From Sipunculus nudus (taxonomy: Eukaryota > Annelida > Sipuncula > Golfingiida > Sipunculidae), in the NCBI GenBank assembly GCA_026874595.1, contig CM049314.1, positions 26,299,729 through 26,363,728 on the forward strand: a stretch of DNA of 64,000 nucleotides, read 5' to 3'. Made by a program: the position numbers and the translations under genes. The notes beneath the pieces were generated by a model. The model made no database searches, had not been told where the DNA came from, and worked only from the letters and a program-made list of their open reading frames with translations. Shown here in pieces: positions 10,247 to 20,517 of the stretch. Every line of letters begins with the position of its first letter. Position 1 is the first letter of the stretch.

Positions 10247-11107
10247 ATGATGAGTTCTACGTTGAACACGACGCATGGGCGTCCTGGTGAGTTTCAGGGC
10301 AGGCGACTTCTGCGTAAGGTTATGTCACACACAACATCACATAAACTGACAAGGGACCAAACGGCTGTGCTGGAACACCGGTTTCAGCCTGGTGACCGCA
10401 TCCATGTTATCGGGGAAGACGGCTGTGGTAAATCCGTAGCCGTGATGGAGAAGGCCTGGGCGGAACCACGTTTCCGTTTCCTGTGGATTGTAAGGTGTTC
10501 TGATACATGGCGGCGTCTCAAGGCCGTCTGTCCGAAGAACGTTACCATATTACCATTAGACCAAGTGCTTGACGGGGCCACGGATAACCACCTGCACCAC
10601 GACCAACGTTTAACCATTAAACGCCTCATACTATCGATGGTTAACCCGCCCGCGCCAACAAGGCTGGTATTTGAAACATTTATGGCGTTTCTGCTTGATT
10701 ATGACACCGTCCACGTGTGTAAAAACCACGTTCCCTCAGCTGACTCTGTATATTGGCAGTACTCCGCATTTACGCCTGATGACATTGTCCGCCTGGCAAA
10801 TGGTATGTGGCAGCACATATACAACTTCATGTGTTCAAACGGTGCTTACAATGGGTTGACCTGCGCAGACGTCCCTTATTCCGTTCTTCTGAAATTATGT
10901 GCCACCCATTTTTTTCATGTAGTCGTCATGGATGATGTTCATCTGCTTCCCACACGCCACATGTTGCTGTTTCAACGTTTCCCACAAATACAGATCCTCA
11001 TCGGAAATTACGAGGCGGGTGGAGTGGTCCAAACGTGGTGGGCCATGCCCCCTTCAGCGACCACCACTTTCAGTATAACAGATGCTTTGCATAACACGGA
11101 CAGTTAG
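10247..11107 (+). CDS. P-loop NTPase, helicase-like N-terminal fold
   Basis: 286 aa from the ATG at 10247 (an ATG-ATG pair). Walker A is GEDGCGKS (G56-S63), inside a hydrophobic strand context. A Walker B strand reads VVVMDDVH (D229, D230), about 165 residues later. The DDVH box and the sequence just before Walker A (LTRDQTAVLEH) look like an SF1-type helicase N-terminal domain rather than a nucleoside kinase. No motifs III-VI follow, so it is either an isolated or truncated ATPase domain or a derived accessory factor. The full helicase of the helicase-primase is elsewhere (33-36 kb). It might be a diverged paralogue of that gene, but I cannot show this. Confidence 0.65.
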   Translation: MMSSTLNTTHGRPGEFQGRRLLRKVMSHTTSHKLTRDQTAVLEHRFQPGDRIHVIGEDGCGKSVAVMEKAWAEPRFRFLWIVRCSDTWRRLKAVCPKNVTILPLDQVLDGATDNHLHHDQRLTIKRLILSMVNPPAPTRLVFETFMAFLLDYDTVHVCKNHVPSADSVYWQYSAFTPDDIVRLANGMWQHIYNFMCSNGAYNGLTCADVPYSVLLKLCATHFFHVVVMDDVHLLPTRHMLLFQRFPQIQILIGNYEAGGVVQTWWAMPPSATTTFSITDALHNTDS

Positions 11108-11216
11108 GTAAAAAGAGGATAAACCACTTAAACATGCGGCAGACTATCAGATAATAAATTACTATTTAATATTTCTGATGTTGGTTGTTATCTCATACAG
11201 ATCAGGTGTTGTTGTT

Positions 11217-11222
11217 TTTATT
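11217..11222 (-). terminator. Polyadenylation signal for the tegument block
   Basis: AATAAA on the minus strand, 18 nt beyond the stop of the 1,678-aa ORF. It is the first such signal seen after the large minus-strand block that begins at 27,208, so these ORFs may share 3' ends. Confidence 0.45.
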
Positions 11223-11239
11223 TTATGTTAATGATCACC

Positions 11240-14200
11240 TCATTCGTCGCTCATGTAAAGCCGGATAAGGTCGTACTCGTCGTTCAGATTACGGCCTTTT
11301 CGGGGGGGTAATATCGCAAGCGGTTGTGTTTGGCGGATCGTGTTTAGGGTGTTACATAAAACCGTAAACAGTTCCGAATCATGAATAGGGCCTTTGGTCT
11401 GTGTCTGATGCTTGTGCACACCAGGGGTGGGTACGTGCATGTTCCTGTGTTCCACGTGTCGATCAACCGGAATGTCAACCGGAACGAACTCGCGACTTGA
11501 TCTGGGAGAGCGGGGTGTGGCCGTCATTTCACGTGAACCGAATAAAGTGGACGGTTGACCCTCCCGCTGGTAGGAACGGCTTGGCTGGTCTTCGTAGACG
11601 AATTGAACGCCTTGTCTCCGTGTATCCTCATTTTTAACATTTTTGCGATGGTCTTCACGTGCACCTGTTGCATCCTTCACGTATGAGGTGTCCCGGGCAT
11701 CAGACGTGTGGATGCTTATCCCCAATAACGTATCGGATTCCTGTGATTGTGTAACATCTGATTTTGTAGAAACGTTTGCGTAAGGAGCTCTGTACTGTGG
11801 CTCAGTAACACCTGTTTCTGTAGGTACTTTTGTTTTAGGGGCTCCATATTGTGGCGCAATAACTTTTGATTCTGTAGAGACCTTTGTGTATGGAGATATG
11901 TGTTGTAGCGCAGTTTGGACGGGATCGGTCAACATGGATACATGTATTGTTGGTTTGGCGGGTATATTTGTTCTGTTAGGAATGATGATGTCGTGGGATT
12001 GTGTATCTTTTAGACGCAACCCTTTTTCACGCCGTCTGGTATTTGGGTGTTTAGATTTATGAATTGACGGACGGTTTGGCTGTGAATGGCTCTTCAATCG
12101 TTGCCTGTCACCCGTCTCATATGTATCCGATGATACATTCTGTGTTTCCGCAGTACCTGATAGAGTGCGAATGTCTCCTATGCTCATGTTAGCAAATGGC
12201 TCTGTTAATTCCCTACCTAAGTCTGCCCTTTGTTGTGCATATGGACCGGAGTCTATCTGACCCTGTGTTATTACGTCATCGCAAAATTCGTAACTGCGAT
12301 GTTGTTTCCTGTTAGGCAGGTGTTCTTGTACGTCATCGTCTGACTTTGATCGTACATATGCGCATGATATATCACTTGCAGTTTGTGAGACAGTTAACGG
12401 AGATATATCACGCGAGTTGCTATTCAGCAACTCCTCCGTCTGTTGTATCTCGTGAAACAGAGACACGCCGTCATCTTCTGACCCTGTGTGTCCCTGTGTC
12501 ATATGGTGTTGCTGTACATTTAGATTTTGTAGTTCTGTTTCTGAGAGTTCGTCGACACGAAACTGTGTTTCATTGTCGTTGGGCCTTGCAACTTCTTCGT
12601 TTGTGTACATCTGCAACGGGAATTCTGGGTGCTGGTCCGACGAAACACACTCCAGGTGACCGCGATCACACCAAGGGATGAGTCCCGCGTCATCGCTCGC
12701 CTTTGTTGTGCGGACTCTGTAAACCCTTCGAAACCAACCCCGTTCAACTTCAACGGGACCGCATATCCTTTCGCCATACGTAAACGACAGTTGGTTTACT
12801 TTCTCGTTGTGTTCGTTTGCCACAGCGTACCCCGTCGGCAGGAACCGCTCACCACCGTCCGTGTTGAGACCGTCTGTAAGTATCTGCACGCTTATTATAG
12901 GAATGAACGTCGAACCCCTCAAACCATCCAGGTACTTGTTGACTGGGACGTGAGTGCTGCTAGACGCGGACGACCTCGGAAGTGCAGCAAACAAGGGCAG
13001 GGCGCTTTGGTCGAAAGAGAAGAAGTACCGGAGTATATCTGTTGGGCAGGTGTCCGCCGTGAGAGGGGCAGGGTAAGCAGAAGCCGGATCGATGATTCTA
13101 TCCACGTTTGGGTTGTACGTGGAATTGGTCCATTCGCGATGAAAAGGTATTTTGCTGCCGGCCACGGTGTCGTAACACGTGGCCAATGGTATAGCCGTGA
13201 CGAGCGAAAAGAGGATGACGTCAAATCGGCACCAACCTTGTGCCTTGCTTTTCATACCCGAGCATGGCCACGATACATCATACGCTCGCACGTTGGAGCC
13301 ATCCTGTACGTATTCTTCCGGCTTGTCCAACCCGTACACGTGTTGAAGGACACTCCGCTGCATATCTGCTGCTTCATGCATTGCTACCTCTCTTTCTTCG
13401 AATTGAAAACCATTATTTTCATTTCCACATCTCGTTGGCAAGTGCGTGTATTCTTCCAAGATGTGGTCCCAAACTGACCCGACACCGTGGCCGTGTTGTG
13501 CCCACAGTGTTTCCAAGACTTCGGAGTCGATCATACGTCCGGCTGTCACTGCATAAGCCATAAAGCCTCTTAGTGTTTCGGCAACACGCAAGCACAAACG
13601 GTCGTCCCATCGTGGCTGATTGTTTGTTGACCATCGCGTCGGTATATCCTTGCTCAGAACGTAGTGGTGGAGGCCTGTTTTACCGAGCAAGGCTTTCAGG
13701 CCCCAGTGCACATTGGAGCCGCAAAACGCGAAGACAGCTGCCGTACATGTTGCCAACCAGAAAAGGTGTGAGGTCCGTCCCGTGTCCGAAATGATGCTGT
13801 CCGTCATCCTGACCCATTGAAAGAGATCTTTGTCTTTCAAATTGTAGACGGGTCTCCCACACACGTTAAAAAAGGTCGGCAATTCGCCCCAGGGCCCGAC
13901 GTCTTGCTCACCGTTTATTGCCCTGGCGGAATTCACTTTTTTCATGGCCAGACAGAACCTGATCCCGTACACCAACAGGCAGTGCCATGTCTCCTGGGCT
14001 TTTTGTGAGCTGATCCACCATCCCTTGACGCCATCTGACCGCGTCTCAACACCTGTCTGACGTCCATGCTCAGCCTTCAATGCTTCCAATGTTTGTCGCG
14101 TGATAAACGGATATACGCATTCGAGTACCCTGAACACGTGCCGCGCGACCTTGTATAAACCAGATGTGTTACTGGTGCCATCGTTCGGAATTAGGTCCGT

Positions 14201-16276
14201 GACGGAAACAGTTTGTTTTGTCGTAATACGATCCAGGGGTTCACGACTGAACGGCAAGGCGGCTTCCACTGTGATGTGTTCTGACGAATTGTCCTGTCGT
14301 CCGGCGGCTTGCGCTAACCCTGTCGTGCAACAAAATATTGTGTCCATGTCACATTGCGGCACTGTGTAACAGTCGTTTTCGTTTGTACATGTGAACAACC
14401 AGTTCCCTTCGTAACGCGCACCCTCTCTAGTACTCAAAGCGATATCGTGTTCTCCGCGTGCCTTGAAAAACTGTTGAAATATAGTACATTGCGTTTGGAA
14501 AGTACTTGGGTCATTCAGAAACATAACAGTGTCTTCTGACAATAATGGACGCACTACGGACATGTGGTCTGCTGCGGCGTCTAATTCGTTGTGGCCATCA
14601 GACTGTTCTCGGATATGCATCCACGCAGAGACGGGTCCGATAATTTCGTAAAGGCTAGAACACGTATTTGGCTCGGGTTTCCGCATTAGTCGCGTGAAAC
14701 CTAAACTTGTGGAATTTGCCACAACAGCAACCAAAGGAACACCGGGCGGTTTGGTTGCGTACACGTCGTCAATGTGAGCAAAGCTGTAATGTGAACGTGG
14801 GTTGTCAACGTTGCCGTGCATGACCTCCTGCATGCACACATGCAAGCTCAAATGTGCCTGCACTAACACACGTTCCTGTAACGGGGAGGGTTGAGTTCGC
14901 AGCACAACGTGCACCATGTGGTTTAAACACTCTTCTGGTAACCAACCGCCCGGGTCAGATGGGTACGTGTAACCTGACACACAAACGTCCATTATCACAC
15001 GCGTTGAATTCCACGTTTCGTAACCTACCGTGATATTGTTTTTCTTTAACACTGTGAGCATTCGGGATTGTTGATCCATTTGACAGTTTACTCTTGCCAA
15101 CCAGGCGGAACAGAGTTGCCTTAATGCGTCAGGGAAGGGATGGAGCATTATACCTCTTCCAGACTGGTATGAGATAACTTGTTTGAACAGGAGGTCGCAT
15201 TCCGCCCGGCTATCGTATTCTACACAAGAGCCCCAATTGTTCTCTTTCTGGCTCTTTTTATAAATGTTATGTGTTTTTTCTTGGTGCAACTGCCTGACAT
15301 CCTTTTGGGAAAGCGTACATTTGTACACCTTAGGGATGTTATCCAGCCAGACGCGCACGCGTTTCAGGTTTTCTTTGTCGTCTGTGTCGTCATGTGACAC
15401 GTGCCGAACAAACGCGGTCATCAAACGTTCTCTGACGACCATACCGTCACACCACCACGATTCTTCACACTCTCGTCTTTCGTCTGGTGTGTCAAGATGC
15501 GTCGCCCTTTGTATCAATTCCAAAAACGCTTGGTATGCATCGATCCTCGTTTTACACGTGTTATATACCTCGTTTAACACTTGCAGACTGACGTTTTCGG
15601 TTATGTTGATACGAATTTCTGTGGTTGATGGCCATGTGTGTTGCAACCTGCTGAAAGCATCTTCCGCTTCCATCATCATACGGGATAGTCCTTTCCTTTT
15701 GTTTTGCACATCCGCCTTATACGAACCTACAGTTCCGAAGGGGATGGAATCATGTTGTAAAAGGTTGCGCAGGTTTTGTTCCGTATATTCCATAATTGCC
15801 ACTGACATCTGCACAGCTTGTTGAACAGAACGTCTACATTCGGTGAGACGCCCCTCTACGTGTGTATAGTCGTGCAGCCGTTGCTGCTGCATGTCAAACA
15901 GACTGAAGACCATAAGGCTTGCTAAACATCCGAGAGTGTGATGCACCGATAACGCGTTCGCGTGATACGTCATCTGTTCAGTATGTAAGGAGATGAGGTC
16001 GAGATGTAGTTTGTCGGCGAGTATCAACATTCGCTGCGTGACATCTTCCTCTATATCCGCAACTAACTGTTCTACGACACAAGACATGATGTCTGGTACG
16101 CTGCGCATGTTGCCTGTTTGAGAATGCGACATTTCCTCTGTGTACTTCTTCCCCATTAGCGCACGAGTGTCGTCCATATACCTGTTGCATATGTGTTCGT
16201 ACCACTTACAGGATGTTAAAATGCATTGTATGATCAACTTGCCATGTTCACAGTGTCTTTCAATGTTCGGATACAT
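11240..16276 (-). CDS. 1,678-aa large protein, tegument block, function unknown
   Basis: ATG at 16276 (immediately preceded by an in-frame TAA), overlapping the end of the upstream ORF by 43 nt in another frame. The N-terminal third is helical and charged, the middle contains Cys/Trp-rich globular-looking sequence, and the last 450 residues are polar and low in complexity. That tail includes about three degenerate 22-24-residue repeats built on TKVSTESKV..PQY.AP (plus positions about 11,740-11,900). The C-terminus ends in a short conserved-looking segment (LAILPPRKGRNLNDEY). Herpesvirus UL36 proteins end in a capsid-vertex-binding tail, so this ORF may supply an analogous tegument or capsid-linking function; that is inference from position only. 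No catalytic motif recognised. Confidence 0.6.
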   Translation of the reverse strand: MYPNIERHCEHGKLIIQCILTSCKWYEHICNRYMDDTRALMGKKYTEEMSHSQTGNMRSVPDIMSCVVEQLVADIEEDVTQRMLILADKLHLDLISLHTEQMTYHANALSVHHTLGCLASLMVFSLFDMQQQRLHDYTHVEGRLTECRRSVQQAVQMSVAIMEYTEQNLRNLLQHDSIPFGTVGSYKADVQNKRKGLSRMMMEAEDAFSRLQHTWPSTTEIRINITENVSLQVLNEVYNTCKTRIDAYQAFLELIQRATHLDTPDERRECEESWWCDGMVVRERLMTAFVRHVSHDDTDDKENLKRVRVWLDNIPKVYKCTLSQKDVRQLHQEKTHNIYKKSQKENNWGSCVEYDSRAECDLLFKQVISYQSGRGIMLHPFPDALRQLCSAWLARVNCQMDQQSRMLTVLKKNNITVGYETWNSTRVIMDVCVSGYTYPSDPGGWLPEECLNHMVHVVLRTQPSPLQERVLVQAHLSLHVCMQEVMHGNVDNPRSHYSFAHIDDVYATKPPGVPLVAVVANSTSLGFTRLMRKPEPNTCSSLYEIIGPVSAWMHIREQSDGHNELDAAADHMSVVRPLLSEDTVMFLNDPSTFQTQCTIFQQFFKARGEHDIALSTREGARYEGNWLFTCTNENDCYTVPQCDMDTIFCCTTGLAQAAGRQDNSSEHITVEAALPFSREPLDRITTKQTVSVTDLIPNDGTSNTSGLYKVARHVFRVLECVYPFITRQTLEALKAEHGRQTGVETRSDGVKGWWISSQKAQETWHCLLVYGIRFCLAMKKVNSARAINGEQDVGPWGELPTFFNVCGRPVYNLKDKDLFQWVRMTDSIISDTGRTSHLFWLATCTAAVFAFCGSNVHWGLKALLGKTGLHHYVLSKDIPTRWSTNNQPRWDDRLCLRVAETLRGFMAYAVTAGRMIDSEVLETLWAQHGHGVGSVWDHILEEYTHLPTRCGNENNGFQFEEREVAMHEAADMQRSVLQHVYGLDKPEEYVQDGSNVRAYDVSWPCSGMKSKAQGWCRFDVILFSLVTAIPLATCYDTVAGSKIPFHREWTNSTYNPNVDRIIDPASAYPAPLTADTCPTDILRYFFSFDQSALPLFAALPRSSASSSTHVPVNKYLDGLRGSTFIPIISVQILTDGLNTDGGERFLPTGYAVANEHNEKVNQLSFTYGERICGPVEVERGWFRRVYRVRTTKASDDAGLIPWCDRGHLECVSSDQHPEFPLQMYTNEEVARPNDNETQFRVDELSETELQNLNVQQHHMTQGHTGSEDDGVSLFHEIQQTEELLNSNSRDISPLTVSQTASDISCAYVRSKSDDDVQEHLPNRKQHRSYEFCDDVITQGQIDSGPYAQQRADLGRELTEPFANMSIGDIRTLSGTAETQNVSSDTYETGDRQRLKSHSQPNRPSIHKSKHPNTRRREKGLRLKDTQSHDIIIPNRTNIPAKPTIHVSMLTDPVQTALQHISPYTKVSTESKVIAPQYGAPKTKVPTETGVTEPQYRAPYANVSTKSDVTQSQESDTLLGISIHTSDARDTSYVKDATGAREDHRKNVKNEDTRRQGVQFVYEDQPSRSYQREGQPSTLFGSREMTATPRSPRSSREFVPVDIPVDRHVEHRNMHVPTPGVHKHQTQTKGPIHDSELFTVLCNTLNTIRQTQPLAILPPRKGRNLNDEYDLIRLYMSDE

Positions 16277-19200
16277 TTATCGATAAGCGTCTTTATGCCA
16301 TTACGCAAACCGTCAGTATCCGGATTCCTGTTTTGCTCATTTACTTTACGTTGCAGAAATTCTTTGCATGCTGACACATTGTTTTCTATCAGCGTGGTCC
16401 GCCGATCATGTTCTTTGTCAACAGCTCGTTTTGTCAGTTGTATAATTTGTTGTTGTGTGTTTGCTGATTCGTGCATGAAATTCCTCGTGCCATAACAGGT
16501 ATGCAGGTGAGTTGACACTTGCGTTTCTGTATGTATCTTTGCCTGCAACCAATCCAAGAACAACTGGCTGCTTTTATCGTCCAGCTGCTTGATCCATGCG
16601 TCGAGTATATATTGGGGTATATAGGTGCTTACTTCATTTTGCAGACGTTGCAGGGAATCCTGAATGGCAGACTGTGTCCTATTCCACGAAGGATACACAG
16701 TTTGAATGAGCCACGTATGAGCGTATCGGAAACTGTATATTATGGTCATAGCGTCCTGTAAGATGTCCTGTAGTTCACCTGTATGTCGTATGATGTTATG
16801 CAGGTTAACGGAAATACCTTTTCCCGCCACTGTCACATCGTCACAGGGCTGCCCTTGGAATAAAGCCGATTCTGCAACGATCAACTGGTGCCCGCTTGAT
16901 ATGTCGTTCCGGATTCGGTCTACAATAGCATGCACACTCTGTTTAAAATTATCCGCGTACTTAAGGGTCGTTTGATAGCTGGATCCAGTGATTTGCAACG
17001 CTAACGTTTGAAATGCTGTGAGGGTTCCTGCCACAAGATCGTACACGTACTGGTATTCCTGCGACTGCAGGATCCAGGAAACGGTGGAGAGCGAAGACTG
17101 TACGCGCTCACCCATGCGAGCAGCTTTATCTAGCCATTCGCGCAAGTCGGGCACATCTTCAGTCGGGTCCAACCTGCTGTCAGCTGGTATTTCAGAACGT
17201 AGTATCTTTTCACCCTGTTCGAACGCCCACCTGCGAATGGACTGCGCGAGGTTTTTGGTACTGCCTAATGTGGCATCAACTGATTTGTTCAGAAGTCCCA
17301 CCAGACCGTCGAACCATTTTACATCGTCAGGCTTCAGCTGCTTCAGAAGTGTCATGACGTTGTTACCTGTACCACCTGTTGTAAACATCCCATCCGTGCC
17401 GCCCCAGTGAGCATTCTCCTGGAGCAGTTGGTAGCATCGGTTCAGTAGTTCGCGTACATTACATGTACGGTGCGCTATGCATTGGTAGTGTACGTGCTCG
17501 TCTGTCAAGTGGTAATTCACCAGGATGTCCTGCATTTCCTGTATGGCATCTTTCAGTATATCCTTTATCACACCCTCTAGCTGCTTACGCAGGTGTGAAA
17601 TGTAGCGTTGTTTCAACATCTTTTCCGCCTTGCCCACCCGTTCCTGCTTGTTTACGCTATCTGGCTCCTTGGCTATTTCTTGTTTCAACATGTTCAGTTC
17701 ATTTTGTATATGTCGTAAACTGTACAATGCATAACTAACGCTTTGAAAACTGTTGTCCACGTTTGTGGTAGCTTCCTGTACAGCTGTTTCCACATATTTG
17801 AGTTTCGTTTCGAACATATCTGCCATACAACTGCGCTTGGTGTGCTCCATGTCGTGCATTTCCATCATGTTGTGAAGGCGGTCGAGGTTAGCCGTCACAG
17901 ATGTCCAAGCTGGCGTTTGTGGATACAGGTTCTCGACACTTTGCTTTAGTCGATCGGTGATCATGTGGCTAATTGCATTCCCGGCACTTTCTATTCCGCT
18001 GATGACGACATGGCCGGCTTCCAGTTCCTGCCTGTACGTGGTTCGGGTTCCCGTCCTCGCGGCAACTATGTCGACAAGACGGTACAGGCGTTTAGCTAAA
18101 GGAATGTCACTCGTCCCAAGCTGTTTAACGCCAAGCTGTGTGCCAAACCTGACCTGATCCTGCAGCCGCGTGGGACATTCCAGGACACGCGCCAGGTGTC
18201 GGAAGAGCGAATCCAGCATCCGGGTAACCTCATCTGTTGGCCCACATCTGTTCACGTGTTGTAGTATGGTGTCGGGCAGATTTGCTTTTTCAGATAAACC
18301 GGTGGTCAGCAATTTATTATAAGCCTCGGTAACATGGTCTGCAGGTTCGCCGTGATCGGACCCGGTGTGTTTGTTATCCATGTCGGTTTTTTGTCTTAGG
18401 TGTTCCGCACGCACATTCAGCAGCTGAATCTGGTGTATGGCTGCATTGATGCTTTTGTCCGCTGCATGCAGTTTTTTCGCGAAACCACCGTCTCCTTTGT
18501 TCCAATGGGTACCCGCCGCTGCTTTTGCTGCCGTCAGGGCGTTTAGCGTGTCATTCAGTCGTTTTTGTGAGTCGCGCAGTTGGTTGTTCGCTTGGTCCAG
18601 TCCGGTTTGGTCCCACGTGGTAATGAGATGATGCATGCCGTCCTTAGAAAAACTTTCGATATCCTCTGAACTGGCCTTTATGGCAGACGCCGAACCTCGT
18701 ACGGTTTCCGTGCAATCTCGCACGGTCTGATCCGTCCACTCGTTGAAAACCTGAATGATGCAATGGAGCAATACGTTGCTGGTCCTCTTCGGGGTGGTTT
18801 CTCTCCAAGCCCGTTCTGTGAGAAATTGAATGCGGCTGGCGTTGTCTGTGTCACGCGCGCACTGCTCTGCCCGAAGGTTTTGATAGATTTCAAGCAAAGT
18901 TTCGGCTTCTTTACGTTTCCGTTGATATTGCTGTTTCTTGTCTGAGTTGTCCGAGCACATGTGTTCAAGCAATCCGAAAACGGCCGGGACTTCATCCGCG
19001 ATACAACGTGGAGCATCCTGTGAGGCACTGTCGTCTAGTCCGCTTGTGTACACGTGTGCCAACCGCTCTACGTCTTCTGTCAAACGGTCTGTCCAATGTG
19101 AACAGTGCAAGCAGAGATCCGTAACCTCTTCTTTAGTGAGCGGATAGATCGTGTCCATGTATTGTGTCAGGTTGCTTGTCACGTCTGTGAGAGTGCCACT

Positions 19201-20517
19201 TGCAGTGAGATCTCTGACGATTTCCTCGCGCCTCTGGCGTTTTTCTTTAGCTTCCAGTTCTTTTCTTTTAGTCTGCATGACCCTCTTGGCCTCCTCTATC
19301 TGTGTGCGTGTGATTGGTTCGGTTTTTTTAAAACGGATCTGCTCCTTCTCCTTATTTCCCCAAAAAGTAGTGTCCTTGCTGGCGACCAGCGTTCCGTCTA
19401 CCACGCAGTTACCGCGTCTGAGTTTGTCCAAGGTGCTGTTGTGTATATCGAGTACTCCCACCTGCTGATCGAGTTCCTTCTTGTACATATCGATATCACG
19501 TGTATTTTCAAATTGAAACGTCTTGCATGCCTGGATCCATGCACGTGTCTTTTCCGTTGAGGTGTTGTATTGTTCAGTGGCGACCAGCACTTCTTTCAAC
19601 CATGCCGTTTCTGCTGCAGCCGTTTCTGCCGCAGCAGTTTGCGCCGCGTGTGTTCTGGCTATCAATTCGTCATCACCTGTGCCCCGAACGGTAGAGGACT
19701 GCCCAGGACTGCTTGCGGTTTGTGCCTGTACATGCTCGGCTGTTTTCCAGCCTTGCAACTTTCCTATGAGCGCGTTTGCCTTATCGTTCTTTGCATTCAG
19801 TAACTGTAGTATCTTCTTCAAGCCGTCCGAACGACATCCTTTTACGTCGAACGGCTGGTCCTGATTCCCACCTAACTTTTGAAGCCATGCTGCGGCTTTA
19901 TCCTCACACCACGAAAGTGATTTCTTCACCTGGCTCACCTTTTCAATGTGTTCTTCCAGGAGAGTGACATTCTTACGGTTGCTTTCGTCCGACGTGTACG
20001 ACGCGTCTACGTTTCTGAACATCTCATCTACTCGACTTACGTGTTCATTTATCTGCTTTTCCAATTCCTCGCTTTCGGCGTTCCACACGTTTTTGAAACA
20101 GCAGCGCAACCCTTTCAGAATAGGTTTGGTGCCGGGCTGACGAGCCCAGGCGATCAACCTGTTCAGCTTGTCCTCGCAGGAATCGTTGTGAGAGGCATTA
20201 TAAACGTCCTTGCAAACTCCGAGCAACTCCTGCAGCTCAGCGCCGGTACTGTCAGGTTTCTCAAGTAGACAGATGTAACACGGTAGTTTTTCAGGCGGAG
20301 CATCGCATCCAGGTGGACACGATTGCTCATAGTCAGACAATGCAATTTCGACGTCTTTGACCACGTTATTGACCCACACTTCCACCGCCTGTTTCCCAAA
20401 CGATACGTCGTCCTTTTGCAGAGGCAGAAGAGATTGTACGACGTTTCTGGCTCTCGCGTATTCCAGTTGACCGCTTTTCACGAGCTGCAGCAGTTGTTTT
20501 CTCTCTGCGTCCTTTTC
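16234..20517 (-). CDS. Coiled-coil continuation of the large tegument gene after an in-frame TAG
   Basis: About 1,428 codons in the same frame as the upstream C76-containing ORF, starting directly after its TAG at 20518-20520. The first possible start codons are a GTG at 20481 and an ATG only at 20022, while the sequence before that ATG already looks coding, so an independent start is not obvious. The protein is almost wholly alpha-helical and charged with long heptad-like, spectrin-style stretches, as in the middle of UL36-type large tegument proteins. With the upstream ORF the frame would span about 3,450 codons, close to the 3,164 residues of herpes simplex virus UL36. The interruption could be a real stop, readthrough, a nonsense mutation or an error. 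Confidence 0.6.
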   Translation of the reverse strand, partial: EKDAERKQLLQLVKSGQLEYARARNVVQSLLPLQKDDVSFGKQAVEVWVNNVVKDVEIALSDYEQSCPPGCDAPPEKLPCYICLLEKPDSTGAELQELLGVCKDVYNASHNDSCEDKLNRLIAWARQPGTKPILKGLRCCFKNVWNAESEELEKQINEHVSRVDEMFRNVDASYTSDESNRKNVTLLEEHIEKVSQVKKSLSWCEDKAAAWLQKLGGNQDQPFDVKGCRSDGLKKILQLLNAKNDKANALIGKLQGWKTAEHVQAQTASSPGQSSTVRGTGDDELIARTHAAQTAAAETAAAETAWLKEVLVATEQYNTSTEKTRAWIQACKTFQFENTRDIDMYKKELDQQVGVLDIHNSTLDKLRRGNCVVDGTLVASKDTTFWGNKEKEQIRFKKTEPITRTQIEEAKRVMQTKRKELEAKEKRQRREEIVRDLTASGTLTDVTSNLTQYMDTIYPLTKEEVTDLCLHCSHWTDRLTEDVERLAHVYTSGLDDSASQDAPRCIADEVPAVFGLLEHMCSDNSDKKQQYQRKRKEAETLLEIYQNLRAEQCARDTDNASRIQFLTERAWRETTPKRTSNVLLHCIIQVFNEWTDQTVRDCTETVRGSASAIKASSEDIESFSKDGMHHLITTWDQTGLDQANNQLRDSQKRLNDTLNALTAAKAAAGTHWNKGDGGFAKKLHAADKSINAAIHQIQLLNVRAEHLRQKTDMDNKHTGSDHGEPADHVTEAYNKLLTTGLSEKANLPDTILQHVNRCGPTDEVTRMLDSLFRHLARVLECPTRLQDQVRFGTQLGVKQLGTSDIPLAKRLYRLVDIVAARTGTRTTYRQELEAGHVVISGIESAGNAISHMITDRLKQSVENLYPQTPAWTSVTANLDRLHNMMEMHDMEHTKRSCMADMFETKLKYVETAVQEATTNVDNSFQSVSYALYSLRHIQNELNMLKQEIAKEPDSVNKQERVGKAEKMLKQRYISHLRKQLEGVIKDILKDAIQEMQDILVNYHLTDEHVHYQCIAHRTCNVRELLNRCYQLLQENAHWGGTDGMFTTGGTGNNVMTLLKQLKPDDVKWFDGLVGLLNKSVDATLGSTKNLAQSIRRWAFEQGEKILRSEIPADSRLDPTEDVPDLREWLDKAARMGERVQSSLSTVSWILQSQEYQYVYDLVAGTLTAFQTLALQITGSSYQTTLKYADNFKQSVHAIVDRIRNDISSGHQLIVAESALFQGQPCDDVTVAGKGISVNLHNIIRHTGELQDILQDAMTIIYSFRYAHTWLIQTVYPSWNRTQSAIQDSLQRLQNEVSTYIPQYILDAWIKQLDDKSSQLFLDWLQAKIHTETQVSTHLHTCYGTRNFMHESANTQQQIIQLTKRAVDKEHDRRTTLIENNVSACKEFLQRKVNEQNRNPDTDGLRNGIKTLIDKCIRTLKDTVNMAS

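Noticed and set aside
12629..13477. 282-aa plus-strand ORF
   Set aside because: Antisense to the intact 1,678-aa minus ORF, with Arg/Val/Tyr-rich shadow composition and no motif.
16234..16276. Programmed -1 frameshift between the 1,415- and 1,678-aa ORFs
   Set aside because: No slippery heptamer in the overlap, and an in-frame TAA directly precedes the ATG at 16276, so an independent start is simpler.
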